Positions 27,082-36,579 are shown, numbered from the stretch's first letter. The stretch: 64,000 nt of DNA from DASQPR01 sp963836775 (GCA_963836775.1 CAWIKR010000003.1:3706210-3770209), one strand, 5' to 3'. Translations and numbers: made by a program. The notes: a model not told the origin generated them from the sequence alone.

Positions 27082-27453
27082 GTCCGTTTCAGCGAACGAA
27101 ACGCGGGCGGGGACCGCGCGACCGGGAACTACGTGTCAGGAGGATGGGGCATCACCCGGCGGCGGCTCGGTCCCGCTGTGATCCGGCGACTGCGCTCGTC
27201 GGCCTCAGCGAACGTCGCGCCGCGCCGCGCGGGGTAGTACTAGTTCGACTCGTGTGGGCAGCCAGTCGGTGCCGAGGGCGCGGCGAGTGTGGTCGAGTGC
27301 CTGGTCCTCCACCGATAGCACGGACCTCGAGCCCGCGTAGAACCCCGCACGAGATCCCAATTACCTGGCTCCACGAGTGAGGCCAGCGGCATCTGCTCAC
27401 CTTCGGAGACGAGGACGGGCCTGTCGGCCACCATCGGCTGATCCTCGATCATC
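27082..27453. other. Gap without a supported gene
   Basis: The 370 bp between the Rieske gene and an IS3 remnant contain no frame with homology. A short imperfect stem (CGTTTC / GAAACG) directly after the Rieske stop may act in termination. Confidence 0.4.
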
Positions 27454-27895
27454 TGAACCGCCCCGGTGCTGGTAGAGGCCTCTTTTCTTGAGAGGACCTC
27501 GTCATGCCGAAGCAGTACCCGAAGGATCTGCGTGATCGTGCGGTGCGTCTGGTTCGCGAGCATCGTGGCGATTACGACACCGAGTGGGAGGCGATCGGGT
27601 CGATCGCGAAGAAGCTCGGGATCGGGTCGGCGGAGGCGCTGCGCAAATGGGTGCGCCAGGCCGAGGTCGACACCGGCGCCCGCCCCGGAGTCAGCAGCGA
27701 GGAGTCGGCCGAGATTCGCCGGCTCAAGCGGGAGAACGCGGAACTGAATCGCGCCAATGAAATCCTGAAGGTCGCGGGCGGCGAATCCGCACCACCATCG
27801 CCAACCCCGGCCATCAGCGCGCCGGTGACCTGCTCGCCCGGGACTTCACCGCCGAGCGGCCCAACCTGTGTTGGGTCGCCGACTTCACCCGCGGC
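27454..27895 (+). mobile_element. IS3-family element, internally deleted remnant
   Basis: The left end TGAACCGCCCCGGTG (27454) is a typical actinobacterial IS3 terminus. OrfA starts at the ATG at 27504 (MPKQYPKDLRDRAVRLVREH ... ALRKWVRQAEVDTGARPGV ... RANEILKVA), a complete HTH/leucine-zipper protein of about 90 residues. It is then joined to an internal piece of OrfB (TTIANPGHQRAGDLLARDFT then LCWVADFT, holding the first catalytic Asp) in a shifted frame, after which homology stops. A trace of an IS6 transposase N-terminus (VSRSAFAGFRFP, minus strand near 27920) follows. No transposition function remains. Confidence 0.8.
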
Positions 27896-28022
27896 CTGGT
27901 CCTCGGACGGAAACCGGAAACCCGCGAACGCCGACCGGGAAACCGTTGCCGGATCGGTCGTGCCGCTCCGAACGCGTTGCTGGGATGGTGCTGGCGGCGG
28001 TGGGCTTGATGGGACGCAGCCG

Positions 28023-28349
28023 TCACGCGCTCTGGCGGTGTTGGTGCTGATCACGCTGGTGTTGTTCATTGTGGCGTAGGGCTTCTTCGAGCTGATCTTC
28101 GAGGATGATGATGCGGCAAGCGGCCTCGACCGGGGTGCCTTCGTCGCAGAGTTGGCGGGCGCGGGCGGCCAGCCGCAGTTGGTAACGGGAGTAGCGGCGA
28201 TGTCCGCCGGCGGAGCGCAGCGGTTCGATGAGTTTCGCTTCCCCGAGGCGACGTAGGAAATCCTGCGAGGTGCCCAGCAGCGCTGCGGCACGGCCCATCG
28301 TGTATGCGGGGTAATCCTCATCGTCAAGCAGGTCGTCCGGTCGGGTCAT
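28023..28349 (-). CDS. Small MerR-family regulator
   Basis: The 108-residue protein has the MerR winged helix in residues 15-60: YTMGRAAALLGTSQDFLRRL, then GGHRRYSRYQL. It ends in a short helix and a His/Gln-rich tail, lacking a metal- or drug-sensing domain, as in many small actinobacterial MerR proteins linked to stress or heat-shock control. GGAGGTGG precedes the ATG at 28349. Neighbours are remnants, so its target is unknown. Confidence 0.85.
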   Translation of the reverse strand: MTRPDDLLDDEDYPAYTMGRAAALLGTSQDFLRRLGEAKLIEPLRSAGGHRRYSRYQLRLAARARQLCDEGTPVEAACRIIILEDQLEEALRHNEQHQRDQHQHRQSA

Positions 28350-28366
28350 GCCACCTCCATTGTCGA

Positions 28367-28395
28367 GGGCCCCGGCGCTGTTCGCACCGGGGCCC
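28367..28395. promoter_or_regulatory. GC-rich inverted repeat upstream of merR-like gene
   Basis: GGGCCCCGG and CCGGGGCCC form a perfect 9-bp stem with an 11-base loop, starting 18 bp upstream of the MerR start codon. It could be a 5'-UTR structure or a terminator of rightward transcription; MerR operators usually have a tighter spacing. Confidence 0.4.
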
Positions 28396-29266
28396 AGGGT
28401 GTACGGGTTGTCACACCATCACCGACTACGACGTCGGCCTGTCATGTCCGCACCAGCCGTCTTCGACGGGGACAGGTGCGAGGATCGCGTAAGCGTGACC
28501 GAGACCACCTCTCTTTCGATGGGACTGCGGTGTCCGCCCGGCCCGCTTCTGATGGGGCGTGATGGCGGGCGATCCAACGGTGTAACGGCCCTCCCTTTCC
28601 TCTGTTCTTCCTGCGCCCCGGTTCGCCGGTGGCGGAGCCCCACGCGACTTCCTTGGCCCCACACACGTGCGACGAACTGGCCTTGCTGCGCAGACTTACC
28701 GGTGTTACGTGTCCTACCGAGCGGCGGCCGTCAGGTTCGTCGACCAATGCTCCGTCGCCCTCCAGCGGGGCGGTTCGTCAGCGTCTTTAATAGTCTCTGT
28801 TCTCAACCCGATGAACATTATCCGCCGACGCCACGAAAGTCTAGTACCGGGACAACAGATTTTCTGGAGGGTGACTTGAGGCTCTCGATCGGCGTGACAT
28901 TCCGCCGGTGATCGAAAGGACCTTCGACCTTGCGCATGCTAGGAGCCCGGCCGTTGGGGTCGGCTCGGTAAGCGCCGGGGAGTTCCGCAGCGCGTGCGTG
29001 ACCCTAGGGCCGAGCGTCGTGGCGGATAAGCCCTATGCCACCCCATAGCCCGCACGATCTTGCGGCTTGTGGACCTGACCGACTCATTCGGCCCAGGTCG
29101 CGGCTGCGCCAGCGCCCACTGCGTCGGACACCGATGGTCGGGTGATCCACCGACTCCCCCAGGCGGCGTCATGCGGCGCCGGCCGCGGTGACCGGCGCTG
29201 TTTGCAGTCATCATTACCGCGGGTAGGTCGGCACCCAGGCGTATTCGACTCTGCGAGGAGGAAGAC
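28396..29266. other. 870-bp region without a supported gene
   Basis: All frames are short, lack start signals and change composition. The region separates the MerR gene from a degenerate Rho-N-like gene. I see no RNA gene, repeat or IS end in it. Confidence 0.4.
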
Positions 29267-29534
29267 ATGCCTGCCGGTTCGATCGCGAATCGGGACGTCA
29301 GTACAAGCACATCAAGGACAGCGCCACGGGCCGCGGCCAGTCGGACAAGACTGCCAAGTCGATCACCGCCGCCACCGTCATACAAAGAACGCGCGCGGAG
29401 CGGGGAGTCCAAGGCCGCGAGCCGCACATCGACCCACGACGTGTCGTCCAGCCACCGGGTGGAAAACGGTCGCATTCCGGCGCCAGCGGGCGGACCAAAA
29501 GAGCCAGCTCGAACTCGCGCTCGCAGGCAAGTAG
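29267..29534 (+). pseudogene. Rho-N / plasmid-stabilisation-like gene, degenerate copy
   Basis: It starts at an ATG with GAGGAGGAAG upstream (MPAGSIANR), then the conserved parts appear in other frames: GRQYKHIKDSATGRGQSDKT, AKSITAATV and KERARSGESKAASR, almost the same words as in the intact gene at 13.2 kb. At least two frameshifts separate them and the C-terminal Rho-N helices are lost. Confidence 0.7.
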
Positions 29535-29708
29535 CCCTCTTCGTTGCATGATCCGCCATGTCCGGAGGTGCCGGGGATCGTGCGGACCGAGATCAAGCCG
29601 GTGCACGAGTGGACGTTCCTGGACGGGCACGCGATCATCGTGCCTTCATGATCGCCAAGGCCGTCGCAGCGAACTCGACGTCGCACGGTACGTCTGTAGG
29701 AGCGACCC

Positions 29709-30195
29709 GTGACCGCCAGCCACGCTAGACCGGCTTCCGGTGCGCTACCCGTGGCACCCAAAAGGGCGGAACGCCGGCACCATCCTCATCGCCGACACAG
29801 TCGTTGCGAAGCTGGCCGCACAAGCAGCACTCGACGTCCCCGACGCCGGTGGGGCAGCGCGTCGAATGCTGGGATGCGTCCTACCCGGCGCGGGACATCT
29901 CCACATCCGCGAAACCGGCGTGGACACCGTGCCGTAGGCGACCTCCGATGTCGACGGCACCGTCGCGTCCGTCGACCTATCCATCAGCTTGGGATGGCAA
30001 GCGTCCGCGCCGCGGATGACCACTCACGTGCGGACCGCGTCGTGTCCCGAATCCAGGAAGCTGACCGGCCCGACGGTCGCGCAGGTCCGCATCGCAGTCA
30101 CCACGCTGGCCACCAAGCCGCCGCCGCGGCGGGTCAACCTTGGCTCCCGCAGCACGTGCGTTTTCCATCGGCCTACAAGCGGTTCACGCGAGTGA
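29709..30195 (+). pseudogene. Asp23/Gls24-family protein, degenerate
   Basis: From a GTG at 29709 (with GTAGGAG upstream) the frame reads MTASHARPASGALPVAP, shifts into GTILIADTVVAKLAAQAALD then VPDAGGAARRMLG, and meets a TAG at 29935. The same frame then continues DVDGTVASVDLSISLGW and TVAQVRIAVTTLATKPPPRR, with a locally shifted segment (RADRVVSRIQEA) between. These are the strand-helix repeats of Asp23/Gls24 envelope-stress proteins. Two or more frameshifts plus a nonsense codon make it a pseudogene. Confidence 0.7.
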
Positions 30196-30285
30196 CTAAC
30201 TGGGTGACAATCGCGGCGCTCCCTGGTCAACGGCGTGGACGCTGCCGACATCGCCCCCTGTCCCGACACCCCTGATGAGCGGCCC

Positions 30286-30990
30286 TCAACGAAAGAGCAC
30301 GATGTAGATCGCGAGGTGCTGGCAAAGCGCGGCGGGCAGTGTGAAGGCATGGAAGAACTCGTGGTGGCCGAACGTCTTCGGCCACGGATTCGGCCATCGC
30401 GTGGCGAGGCAGGCCGCGCCGACCGTGTAGAGCATGCCGCCGGTCAGCAACAGCGCGAGGGCGGTCAAGCCGCCGTGGCGGGCGATCTCCGGCAGCACGA
30501 AGATGGCGACCCAGCCGAGCGCGAGGTACAGCGGCGCGGCGATCCACCGCGGTGCGTCCAGCGTGATCAGATTCATGGCCACGCCAAGGACGGCGCCGCC
30601 CCAGACCACCGAGAGGATCACGATCGCCGTTGTGTGCGGCAACAGCAGGACGGAGAACGGCGTATAGGTCCCGGCGATAAACACGAAGATCATCGAGTGG
30701 TCGAGGCGGCGCACTATCGCCTGGCCGCGCGGCGACCAGACCCGTCGGTGGTAGAGCGCGCTCGTCCCGAACAGCCCGCACAAGGTCAGGCTGTAGATCA
30801 CACAGCTGATCGCGGGCACGACACCGCCACCGATGGTCGCGGCGAGCGTGACGACGACGACGCCGGCCGGGACCGCGATGAAGAACGCGTAGGTGTGCAG
30901 CCAACCCCGCATTCGCGGCTTACCGATGTCGACCGGCCGCTCAGGCCGCGCCGCGACCAGCGGCGTCGAGGCATCGGACGGCGTACTCAC
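30286..30990 (-). CDS. Hemolysin III / PAQR-type membrane protein
   Basis: The 234-residue protein has seven hydrophobic segments and the HlyIII/PAQR motifs: SALYHRRVWS with the conserved His, RRLDHSMIFVFIAGTYTPF with Asp-His, and GHHEFFHAFTLPAALCQHLA with the C-terminal His pair. These residues form the metal site of the family. Bacterial members (TrhA type) influence membrane lipid homeostasis; the hemolysin name is historical. It stands alone. Confidence 0.9.
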   Translation of the reverse strand: MSTPSDASTPLVAARPERPVDIGKPRMRGWLHTYAFFIAVPAGVVVVTLAATIGGGVVPAISCVIYSLTLCGLFGTSALYHRRVWSPRGQAIVRRLDHSMIFVFIAGTYTPFSVLLLPHTTAIVILSVVWGGAVLGVAMNLITLDAPRWIAAPLYLALGWVAIFVLPEIARHGGLTALALLLTGGMLYTVGAACLATRWPNPWPKTFGHHEFFHAFTLPAALCQHLAIYIVLFR

Positions 30991-31641
30991 GACGCCAGGT
31001 TACGACCCAGTAGGTTGCCGGCGGCTAGTGATCCCGCAACGCCACCTCGGCCGCTGCGCCGTCTGCGAAACTCCCCACCACGCCGATCCGGCCGGTCGGC
31101 GCCGCCGCGCTCCTCGTCGGCATGGCCGAAGATGCCACACCCGCTGACGTGGAGTGCGTCGAACCCCCGGCGACGCCGCGAGTCCAGCGCTCTCAGCGCG
31201 CTCGACATTGTTCCCGCCACCCAGCCAAACGCGGTGTCGCTCAAACGGCTGTAGATGACCGACGCAGGTAGATTCCGACGTCCATGACCGCCGGGTGCCG
31301 CGCCCGCAACTGTCGCGCATCAACGCATTCGCCAGCATAAATTTATGGCGACCCGGGAAATACCCCCTATGCCTGTGCGACGCATCGGTGCGCACGTCGA
31401 TCACGATCGAATCCGCAGCAGTCGTGATGGCATCGACCTCGGAGTGGTGTTACCACTGACCGATCTGTGAAAGCGGGCAGTGCGCCGGCTCGACATCCGC
31501 AAGCGTGACGGAATCCTGATGCGCGCTCTTTGTCTGATTCATTCAGCGCACTTCCCGGAAATAGTAGGTGTGCTCGCGGTTGGCTTGGTTGCCGGTGGGT
31601 AGTCCGGGCGGAGAGGGGTCGATCGGATCGGGAGGGCGCTG
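30991..31641. other. 650-bp region without a supported gene
   Basis: No frame shows convincing homology. One leftward stretch near 31.4 kb (TTAADSIVIDVRTDASHRHR) faintly recalls a STAS-domain strand but is too short and decayed to call. Confidence 0.35.
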
Positions 31642-32100
31642 ATGACCGCTGACCTGGCTACCAGGAAGCCAACCAGGAACAACGAAACTGTCATACGGAA
31701 GCGTGGCCGCTGCCTGGGGTGGGTGAGTCTTGGCTTGGGGGCGGCGCAAGTGGGTGCCCCGGATGCGGTACGCCGGCTCAGCGGCGTGGACGATTCTGCC
31801 ACCGCGCGGACCGTTGTCCGGCTGGTGGGCGCCCGGGAACTCGTGCATGCCGCCGGGCTCCTGACGAGCCGGCGAATCAGTTCGTGGGCGTGGATCCGCG
31901 TCGTGGGTCATGCCGGAGGTATAGGTGCGGCCGGGTGACGCGATGGATCTGGCCTCGTTGAGTCTTGCGCTGTCCAACCGCAGTGGTGGGCGGCGACGCC
32001 GCCTGGCGGTGGTCACTACCGCTGTCATCGGGATAACAGCGGTAGACGTGCGGACCGCCTTGCAGGCAACCCGGGCGCGCGCTGGCTCGGCACCCCGGAC
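31642..32100 (+). pseudogene. Cyclase-associated membrane segment, frameshifted
   Basis: From an ATG with GGGAGGG upstream the product reads RCLGWVSLGLGAAQVGAPDA, VVRLVGARELVHAAGLLTSR and WAWIRVVG, the N-terminal membrane module found in actinobacterial SRPBCC cyclase/dehydrase-like proteins. After a small duplication and frameshift near 31920 it continues GDAMDLASLSLALSNRSGGR and VVTTAVIGITAVDVRTAL. The C-terminal SRPBCC domain is absent. Confidence 0.6.
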
Positions 32101-32559
32101 ATCACTGTTGGGCAAGCGGAGGCCGATGGAGTTGGCTCGAAATGAACAGCGCACGCGCCCACGGTCTCCCGCAGTTCGGGTACGCCCCACCGCCGCAACG
32201 GCTCGTCGACGGGAATGGCCGGGTCCAGACGGAAGCACTGCAGTGGCGACGCCACAGGGACTGGTCTGAACAGACTCACGTGTGCCCGACAACCTGCCGC
32301 ATCCGGCTCGGCGGCGAATGAACCATCAAACTGAACCGCTCGATGAACTGCCCGACCCGCCGTCGCATCGGATCCTGCCGTCTGTAAACAGGGTCGTCGA
32401 GCGGGTTTCACGAGTTCGGTGCCGGCCGACCCGCCCCTCGAGTCGCGGCCCTCTGTCAGATGGCCCGTCGTACCGCCGGGTGCGCCTGGCGCGCGCACCC
32501 GGCGAGCCCTCGTTAATGACACCGGTTGCCGATCCCTGCCCCAGCGATCACAGATCGTT
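32101..32559. other. Region without a supported gene before repeat copy 1
   Basis: About 460 bp of low-homology sequence between the decayed cyclase gene and the first copy of the dispersed non-coding repeat. Open frames exist on both strands but none has a start signal or recognisable motif. Confidence 0.35.
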
Positions 32560-32895
32560 CTGGCTCGACCACGGGCGGCTACGAATCTGACCACACTTGC
32601 ATCCGGGAAGCGCTCACAACCTGCTCCCAATCTGCTCCCACCCGTAAGCGGCAGCTGACCTGCAGGTCCTTTCACCAACCTCGATCAAAAGACTCGCCAC
32701 GTCTTCATATTCAGCGCAGTTGATGCCCGTTCGAAGCAGTTGAGCACTCTTGTGTCAGTGACCGTCCACCCACTCCCCCGACCAACCTGAATAGATACAG
32801 CCCCAGGTCACGGCACTGCGGTTGCCCGCAGTTGGGAGCAGTTCAGTTCCGTTGAGCGCAGTTCAGAGCGGCCCGCTGCTCCCACTCTGCTCCCC
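32560..32895. repeat. Dispersed non-coding repeat R, copy 1
   Basis: Shares its core with 37651-37984 and 54753-55082. Landmarks: ATCTGACCACACTTG (32585), paired CTGCTCCCA motifs at 32621 and 32632, AGCGCAGTTGA (32713) and a degenerate second iteron (32733), TGGGAGCAG in inverse orientation (32833), AGTTCCGTTGA/AGCGCAGTTCA, and a second CTGCTCCCA/CTGCTCCCC pair at 32876 and 32887. Pair members start 11 bp apart; the two pairs are 255 bp apart. No open frame is conserved among the copies. Confidence 0.9.
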
Positions 32896-33262
32896 CGCTA
32901 CCCACCCAAGCCTGCTGCCCGCGTCGCACGGTCACCGAGGAACGTCCAACCATCACCCCGCCGACACCTGGCATCGATCCAGTTCTTCGAGCCCGGAAAT
33001 CCGCTTCGACCTTCCGCCGATCGCCACGTTGACCCGGGCCATTAGCGAAGCCGGTATGAGCACGAAGGCGGGCCGCGTCGATGCAATCATTGGCGAGGCA
33101 TCCGGTTGACCACGGAGCTCGGCGAGCAGCTGTGGCTACTTCACTCGCTGAGCCTGTCATCTGAAGGCGTTCCTAAATATGCGCGACGGCACGATGACGA
33201 GTGGCTTGCGGCAGCTTGCTTTCGCCTAGTGGGCGGGGCAGCGCGGCTGGCAGGATGTCGGG

Positions 33263-33667
33263 GTGAGAGTCTGGGACGAACTGACACCCGCGCAGTACGC
33301 CGTAATGATCAACGCGATCGAGCAGGCCTACCTCAACGGCGTGATCTACGAGTACAACCTCCGCGTCAACGGCCAACGAATCGGACACGCGCTGATCGCG
33401 CCGCCGATCTCCGACGACGAGGTGCGGCCTCTAATACCGCGTTTCGCCGAGGCCGTCGTAGACCTCCTCGCCAAGGGATGGATCGAGATCCGCGAACGGT
33501 ACAACGGCGTCTGGAACGAGGCCACCTCGCTGACCCAGACCGAGATCGCCGCCATCCTCGCCGACCCTAAGGCCTGGACCTGGGACGTCAACGGGCACAA
33601 CCGCATGATCATGGTGATGACAACAGACCGCTGGGATCAGCTCTTCAACCCTCAAACGGCAAGTTGA
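33263..33667 (+). CDS. Hypothetical protein, 134 residues
   Basis: GTG start at 33263 with GGATGTCGGG upstream. The sequence MRVWDELTPAQYAVMINAIE ... EIRPLIPRFAEAVVDLLAKG-like helical N-terminal half is followed by WIEIRERYNGVWNEATSLTQ and a C-terminal WTWDVNGHNRMIMVMTTDRW. It looks like a complete soluble acidic protein with conserved tryptophans, in the style of small immunity or SMI1-like accessory proteins, but I cannot assign a family. It lies in the interval between repeat copies 1 and 2. Confidence 0.65.
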   Translation: MRVWDELTPAQYAVMINAIEQAYLNGVIYEYNLRVNGQRIGHALIAPPISDDEVRPLIPRFAEAVVDLLAKGWIEIRERYNGVWNEATSLTQTEIAAILADPKAWTWDVNGHNRMIMVMTTDRWDQLFNPQTAS

Positions 33668-33789
33668 AAACGGCTCACTGATTAGGGTTTCAAGCGACCC
33701 CAACGCCAGGTCGACCCAGTAATCTTGCTTGCTACGCCACGCCGATATGACAACAGATTCGAAACAGCACCCGGCGTTTCTACTCATTG

Positions 33790-34397
33790 TGAATCGCGCC
33801 GGGTTTGATAGCGGCCCGACCTCTTGTGGAGGATCGAGCCATGTCACGTTCCAACGTTTATCCGGCTGAGTTGCGTGCTCGGGCGTGCGGATGGTCGCCG
33901 AGGCGCGGCCGAACTACGACTCGGAGTGGGCCGCGATCGGCGCGGTCGCGCAGAAGCTGGGCATCGGCGCCACCGAGACGCTGCGCAAATGGGTGCGCCA
34001 AGCGGAGGTCAATGCCGGCGCCCGCCCGGGCGTGACGTCTGAGGAGGCCGGGGAGATCAAGCGGCTGCGCCGCGAGGTGGCCGAGCTACGCCGGGCCAAC
34101 GAGATCCTCAAGGCAGCCTCCGTTTTCTTCGCGTTAATGCCCACAATGGTCGAGTCCCGGTAGGGTTCGCCGGTGTCGACGCCTCCGTCGGGTCGATCGG
34201 CGACGCCTACGACAACGCCCTAGCGGAGACCACCATCGGGCTGTTCAAGACCGAACTGATCCACCAGCGAGGCCCCTGGCGAACCCGGGACCAGGTCCCC
34301 CCAGCCGATTTCGAGACCCTCTACGATCCCAACCGGTCCCGTCTCACCGAGGCGGCTACCCAACCCATCTAGCCGCTATCAAATCCGGTGCGATTCA
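33790..34397 (+). mobile_element. IS3-family element, 608-bp internally deleted derivative
   Basis: Both ends are present: TGAATCGCGCCGGGTTTGAT at 33790 and its near-complement ending at 34397. Inside, OrfA is frameshifted early (MSRSNVYPAELRARA then a one-base shift to RMVAEARPNYDSEWAAIGAV ... RANEILKAASVFF), and OrfB is reduced to its tail (SIGDAYDNALAETTIGLFKT with the catalytic Glu region). Both catalytic Asp segments are gone. The short sequence TTTCGAGACCCTCTACGA recurs just outside the right end (34309 and 34399), hinting at a rearrangement. Confidence 0.85.
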
Positions 34398-34419
34398 ATT
34401 TCGAGACCCTCTACGAGAG

Positions 34420-34644
34420 ATGCAAACCGTCGCGACACGCGTCGCGCTCACCGGCGCCGTGACTGGACAGTCACACAACATCCCGGTCGACGCCCGCAAG
34501 GCACCCAACCAGGTTGAGCTGATCGCCGCCGCGATCCGCTACTGGCAGGCAGCGATGGGAATCGGGCTGACCAACCCTGATGCGGCGGCACCGCCGGCCG
34601 CGGCCGCAACGCGGGCACCGTCCGGTCTGATCGTCCCGAACTAA
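34420..34644 (+). CDS. Unknown protein fragment, 74 residues
   Basis: The frame MQTVATRVALTGAVTGQSHN ... NQVELIAAAIRYWQAAMGIG, with an Ala/Pro-rich tail, starts 23 bp after the IS3 derivative. It reads like the C-terminus of a longer protein cut by that element, but I recognise no family. No clear ribosome binding site. Confidence 0.35.
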   Translation: MQTVATRVALTGAVTGQSHNIPVDARKAPNQVELIAAAIRYWQAAMGIGLTNPDAAAPPAAAATRAPSGLIVPN

Positions 34645-34750
34645 CCACGGCTTCACGAGTGTTGTGTCCTGGTCCCGCTGGAGCGGCGCCGGCTATCGGC
34701 ACAGAGCGACGCCCGAGACCAGGGCACAACCTTTCCCGCCCACCCCCGAT

Positions 34751-35113
34751 CTAGGAGGCTGGAGTAAAGAACCCGTTGGCGATGTGGAAGATCCCCTCCG
34801 GGTTGGTGTACGTACAGGTGATGAGCGTGTGGCCGACGCCGTTGATCCCGGTGTTGAACGTCTGGGTGCCGCTGGGGTCGAAGATGATGAGCTGCTTTAT
34901 AGCGAAGACGCTCGTCGTGCCGTCGATGTAGAAGGTGGCTTGGTTGTTCCCGACGAATCCGCCGGTGTAGGTGTTTCCGTCGCACGTGAGGGTTCGAGGT
35001 TGGGCCTGCGGGCTGTGGGGGCCAGGATCAGCCGCTGCCGGCGCAGCCGACAAGGCGAGCGCAGCGACCAGGCCCGCGCCCGCAACGGCGACGCCGATGA
35101 TCTTGTTCCTCAT
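34751..35113 (-). CDS. Small secreted protein of unknown function
   Basis: The 120-residue product starts MRNKIIGVAVAGAGLVAALA, a Sec signal peptide probably cleaved after AAPAAA (about residue 27). The mature part (TLTCDGNTYTGGFVGNNQAT, FYIDGTTSVFAIKQLIIF, TLITCTYTNPEGIFHIANGF) has two cysteines and beta-rich composition. Actinobacteria encode many such small secreted proteins of unknown role. The ATG at 35113 is chosen because it gives a proper signal peptide; the frame is open further upstream. Confidence 0.75.
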   Translation of the reverse strand: MRNKIIGVAVAGAGLVAALALSAAPAAADPGPHSPQAQPRTLTCDGNTYTGGFVGNNQATFYIDGTTSVFAIKQLIIFDPSGTQTFNTGINGVGHTLITCTYTNPEGIFHIANGFFTPAS

Positions 35114-35360
35114 GGCTCTCACGATTCCCTTCGCTTGTTGTGGTCCTGCGCTCCAAACGGCCCTCGTCCGTCGCTGACTTTGACCAGCACGCCTCGGGCG
35201 ATGCAAAGCGCTTTGGATGGCGTTGGACAAGTTGTCGCTCGTCATCACGGCGAACCATAGAGGAAATGGATGTCGTGAGGTACGCATTCTGCCCGATCGC
35301 CCGAATCGGGTGATTCGTGATAAATACGAGGGCCTAGAGCCATCCGACCTGATCCGCGCG

Positions 35361-35765
35361 GCGCTGTTGCGTTAACCGATCGTCAACGGGTCGGGCAGGA
35401 TCGGCCGGTGACGTTATCCTCCCGCCCTCGACCGACGCAGCCGCCGCGGTCGGCTTTCGCCTGGTTCCGGTTGCCGGCCGAGGCCATCGTGTTGGAGTGC
35501 GCTGGTATCTGCGATTCGAGCTGTCGTACTGAGACGTGGAGGAGTTGCTGGCCGAACGCGGCATCGACGTCAATCACGTAACGGTGCATCGATGGCTGAA
35601 AAGGTTCACGCCGCTGCTGGCGAATGCGGCGCGTTTGGCCGACACGCGCCCGGTGACCGATGGTTCGTGGATGAGACCTACGTCGAAGTCAGTGGCGCCG
35701 CCCAGGCGATCTGAACTCGGCGCGGTCCCGGTTGCGCTGCGCCCAGTGGTCAGTTAACGCAACAG
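35361..35765 (+). mobile_element. IS6-family derivative, about 405 bp, internally deleted
   Basis: Ends GCGCTGTTGCGTTAAC (35361) and GTTAACGCAACAG (35753-35765) are IS6-type inverted repeats. The interior keeps a transposase N-terminal piece (VEELLAERGIDVNHVTVHRW then LKRFTPLL) with an in-frame stop just before it, and a few residues around the first catalytic Asp; the rest is deleted. It lies directly against the truncated gene at 35766. Confidence 0.85.
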
Positions 35766-36085
35766 TCCCCTCGGGCGTCACCAAGCCCGGCAGTGCAGGA
35801 ATCGGCGAGATTCACCACCAGGCCCTGATGATGCTCGCCCACGAAATCTTCGACCCCGAGACAAACAAACGTGTCCTCGTCGACCACGCCTTCATCGTGG
35901 CTGGCGGTGAAATCACCAAGGCGGCACGCAACTGGCTGGGCAACGCGCTCGATAAGGAACAGCGCAGCCAGATCATGTTCATCGACCGAGACGACATCTT
36001 GAACCTCTACGTCGTTACCAACCTTCCGCTCCCAGGCGGCGCGCTGCACCCGGCGGCGTGGGGGCCCGTCGAGCCACCGTTCTAA
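35766..36085 (+). pseudogene. C-terminal fragment of a restriction endonuclease-like protein
   Basis: The frame entering from the IS6 end reads ALMMLAHEIFDPETNKRVLV, DHAFIVAGGEITKAARNWLG, RSQIMFIDRDDILNLYVVTN and LPLPGGAL to a stop at 36085. VDHAFIVAGGEITKAARNWL recalls the C-terminal part of Mrr/PD-(D/E)xK-like proteins found with NTPase partners in defence loci, as I remember them; this is a weak assignment. The N-terminal part is lost at the IS boundary. Confidence 0.45.
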
Positions 36086-36363
36086 ACGACCGTCGTAGGT
36101 AACCAGGGCAACCGACGTCGTACGTGTGTTCCGGCGAACGTTCCGTTCCCTCATCTCGGTGTCAACAATCGCGAAGTCGCACGTCGGAACAGCCCGCCGC
36201 TGGGGCAACTGCAGGATTGCGTCGATCGTTCGCGTACCACGCTCGGCAATGCCGCCCGTTTCGCCTGGGCGCGGACCGCAACGCCACAACTCGGGGAACT
36301 CGGGCAAACTCGTGCGGGCGATACATGTCCTCCCAATGGGGGGCGCCTACACCGACGCCAGAG

Positions 36364-36579
36364 GGCTCAGTTGCATTGAGCGATAGTCAAGATCTTCGAC
36401 CGGAAGACTTCCTGCAAGATCGATTGCACGTGCTCGTGCAGGTAGTCCCAGAATCGGATAAATGCACTTGTATCGTCAGCGCGACGCAGCGACCAGATGG
36501 CCCGGTGCGCGCTGGCCGAGGCGTCCGATGCAGGATTGCGGTGATGACAGCGGCGGATCGCTTAAATGCAACAGAGCCG
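36364..36579. mobile_element. MITE-sized IS6-end element, about 216 bp
   Basis: GGGCTCAGTTGCATT (36364) and AAATGCAACAGAGCC (ending 36578) form an inverted repeat matching the ends of the intact IS6 copy at 56.8 kb with few mismatches. No transposase sequence lies inside. On the minus strand the interior reads DDTSAFIRFWDYLHEHVQSI followed by LQEVFRS, as if a gene fragment had been captured between two IS6 ends. Confidence 0.65.

Noticed and set aside
27895..28022. IS6 element start near 27.92 kb
   Set aside because: Only the words VSRSAFAGFRFP on the minus strand match an IS6 transposase N-terminus; no terminal repeat or further homology, so it is noted only as a trace in the IS3 entry.
31250..31500. 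Possible STAS-domain anti-anti-sigma remnant on the minus strand
   Set aside because: Only one short stretch looks STAS-like; frame and conserved Ser region are absent.
32560..32895. R repeat as an insertion sequence or MITE
   Set aside because: No terminal inverted repeats, target duplications or transposase; outer motif pairs are in the same orientation rather than inverted.
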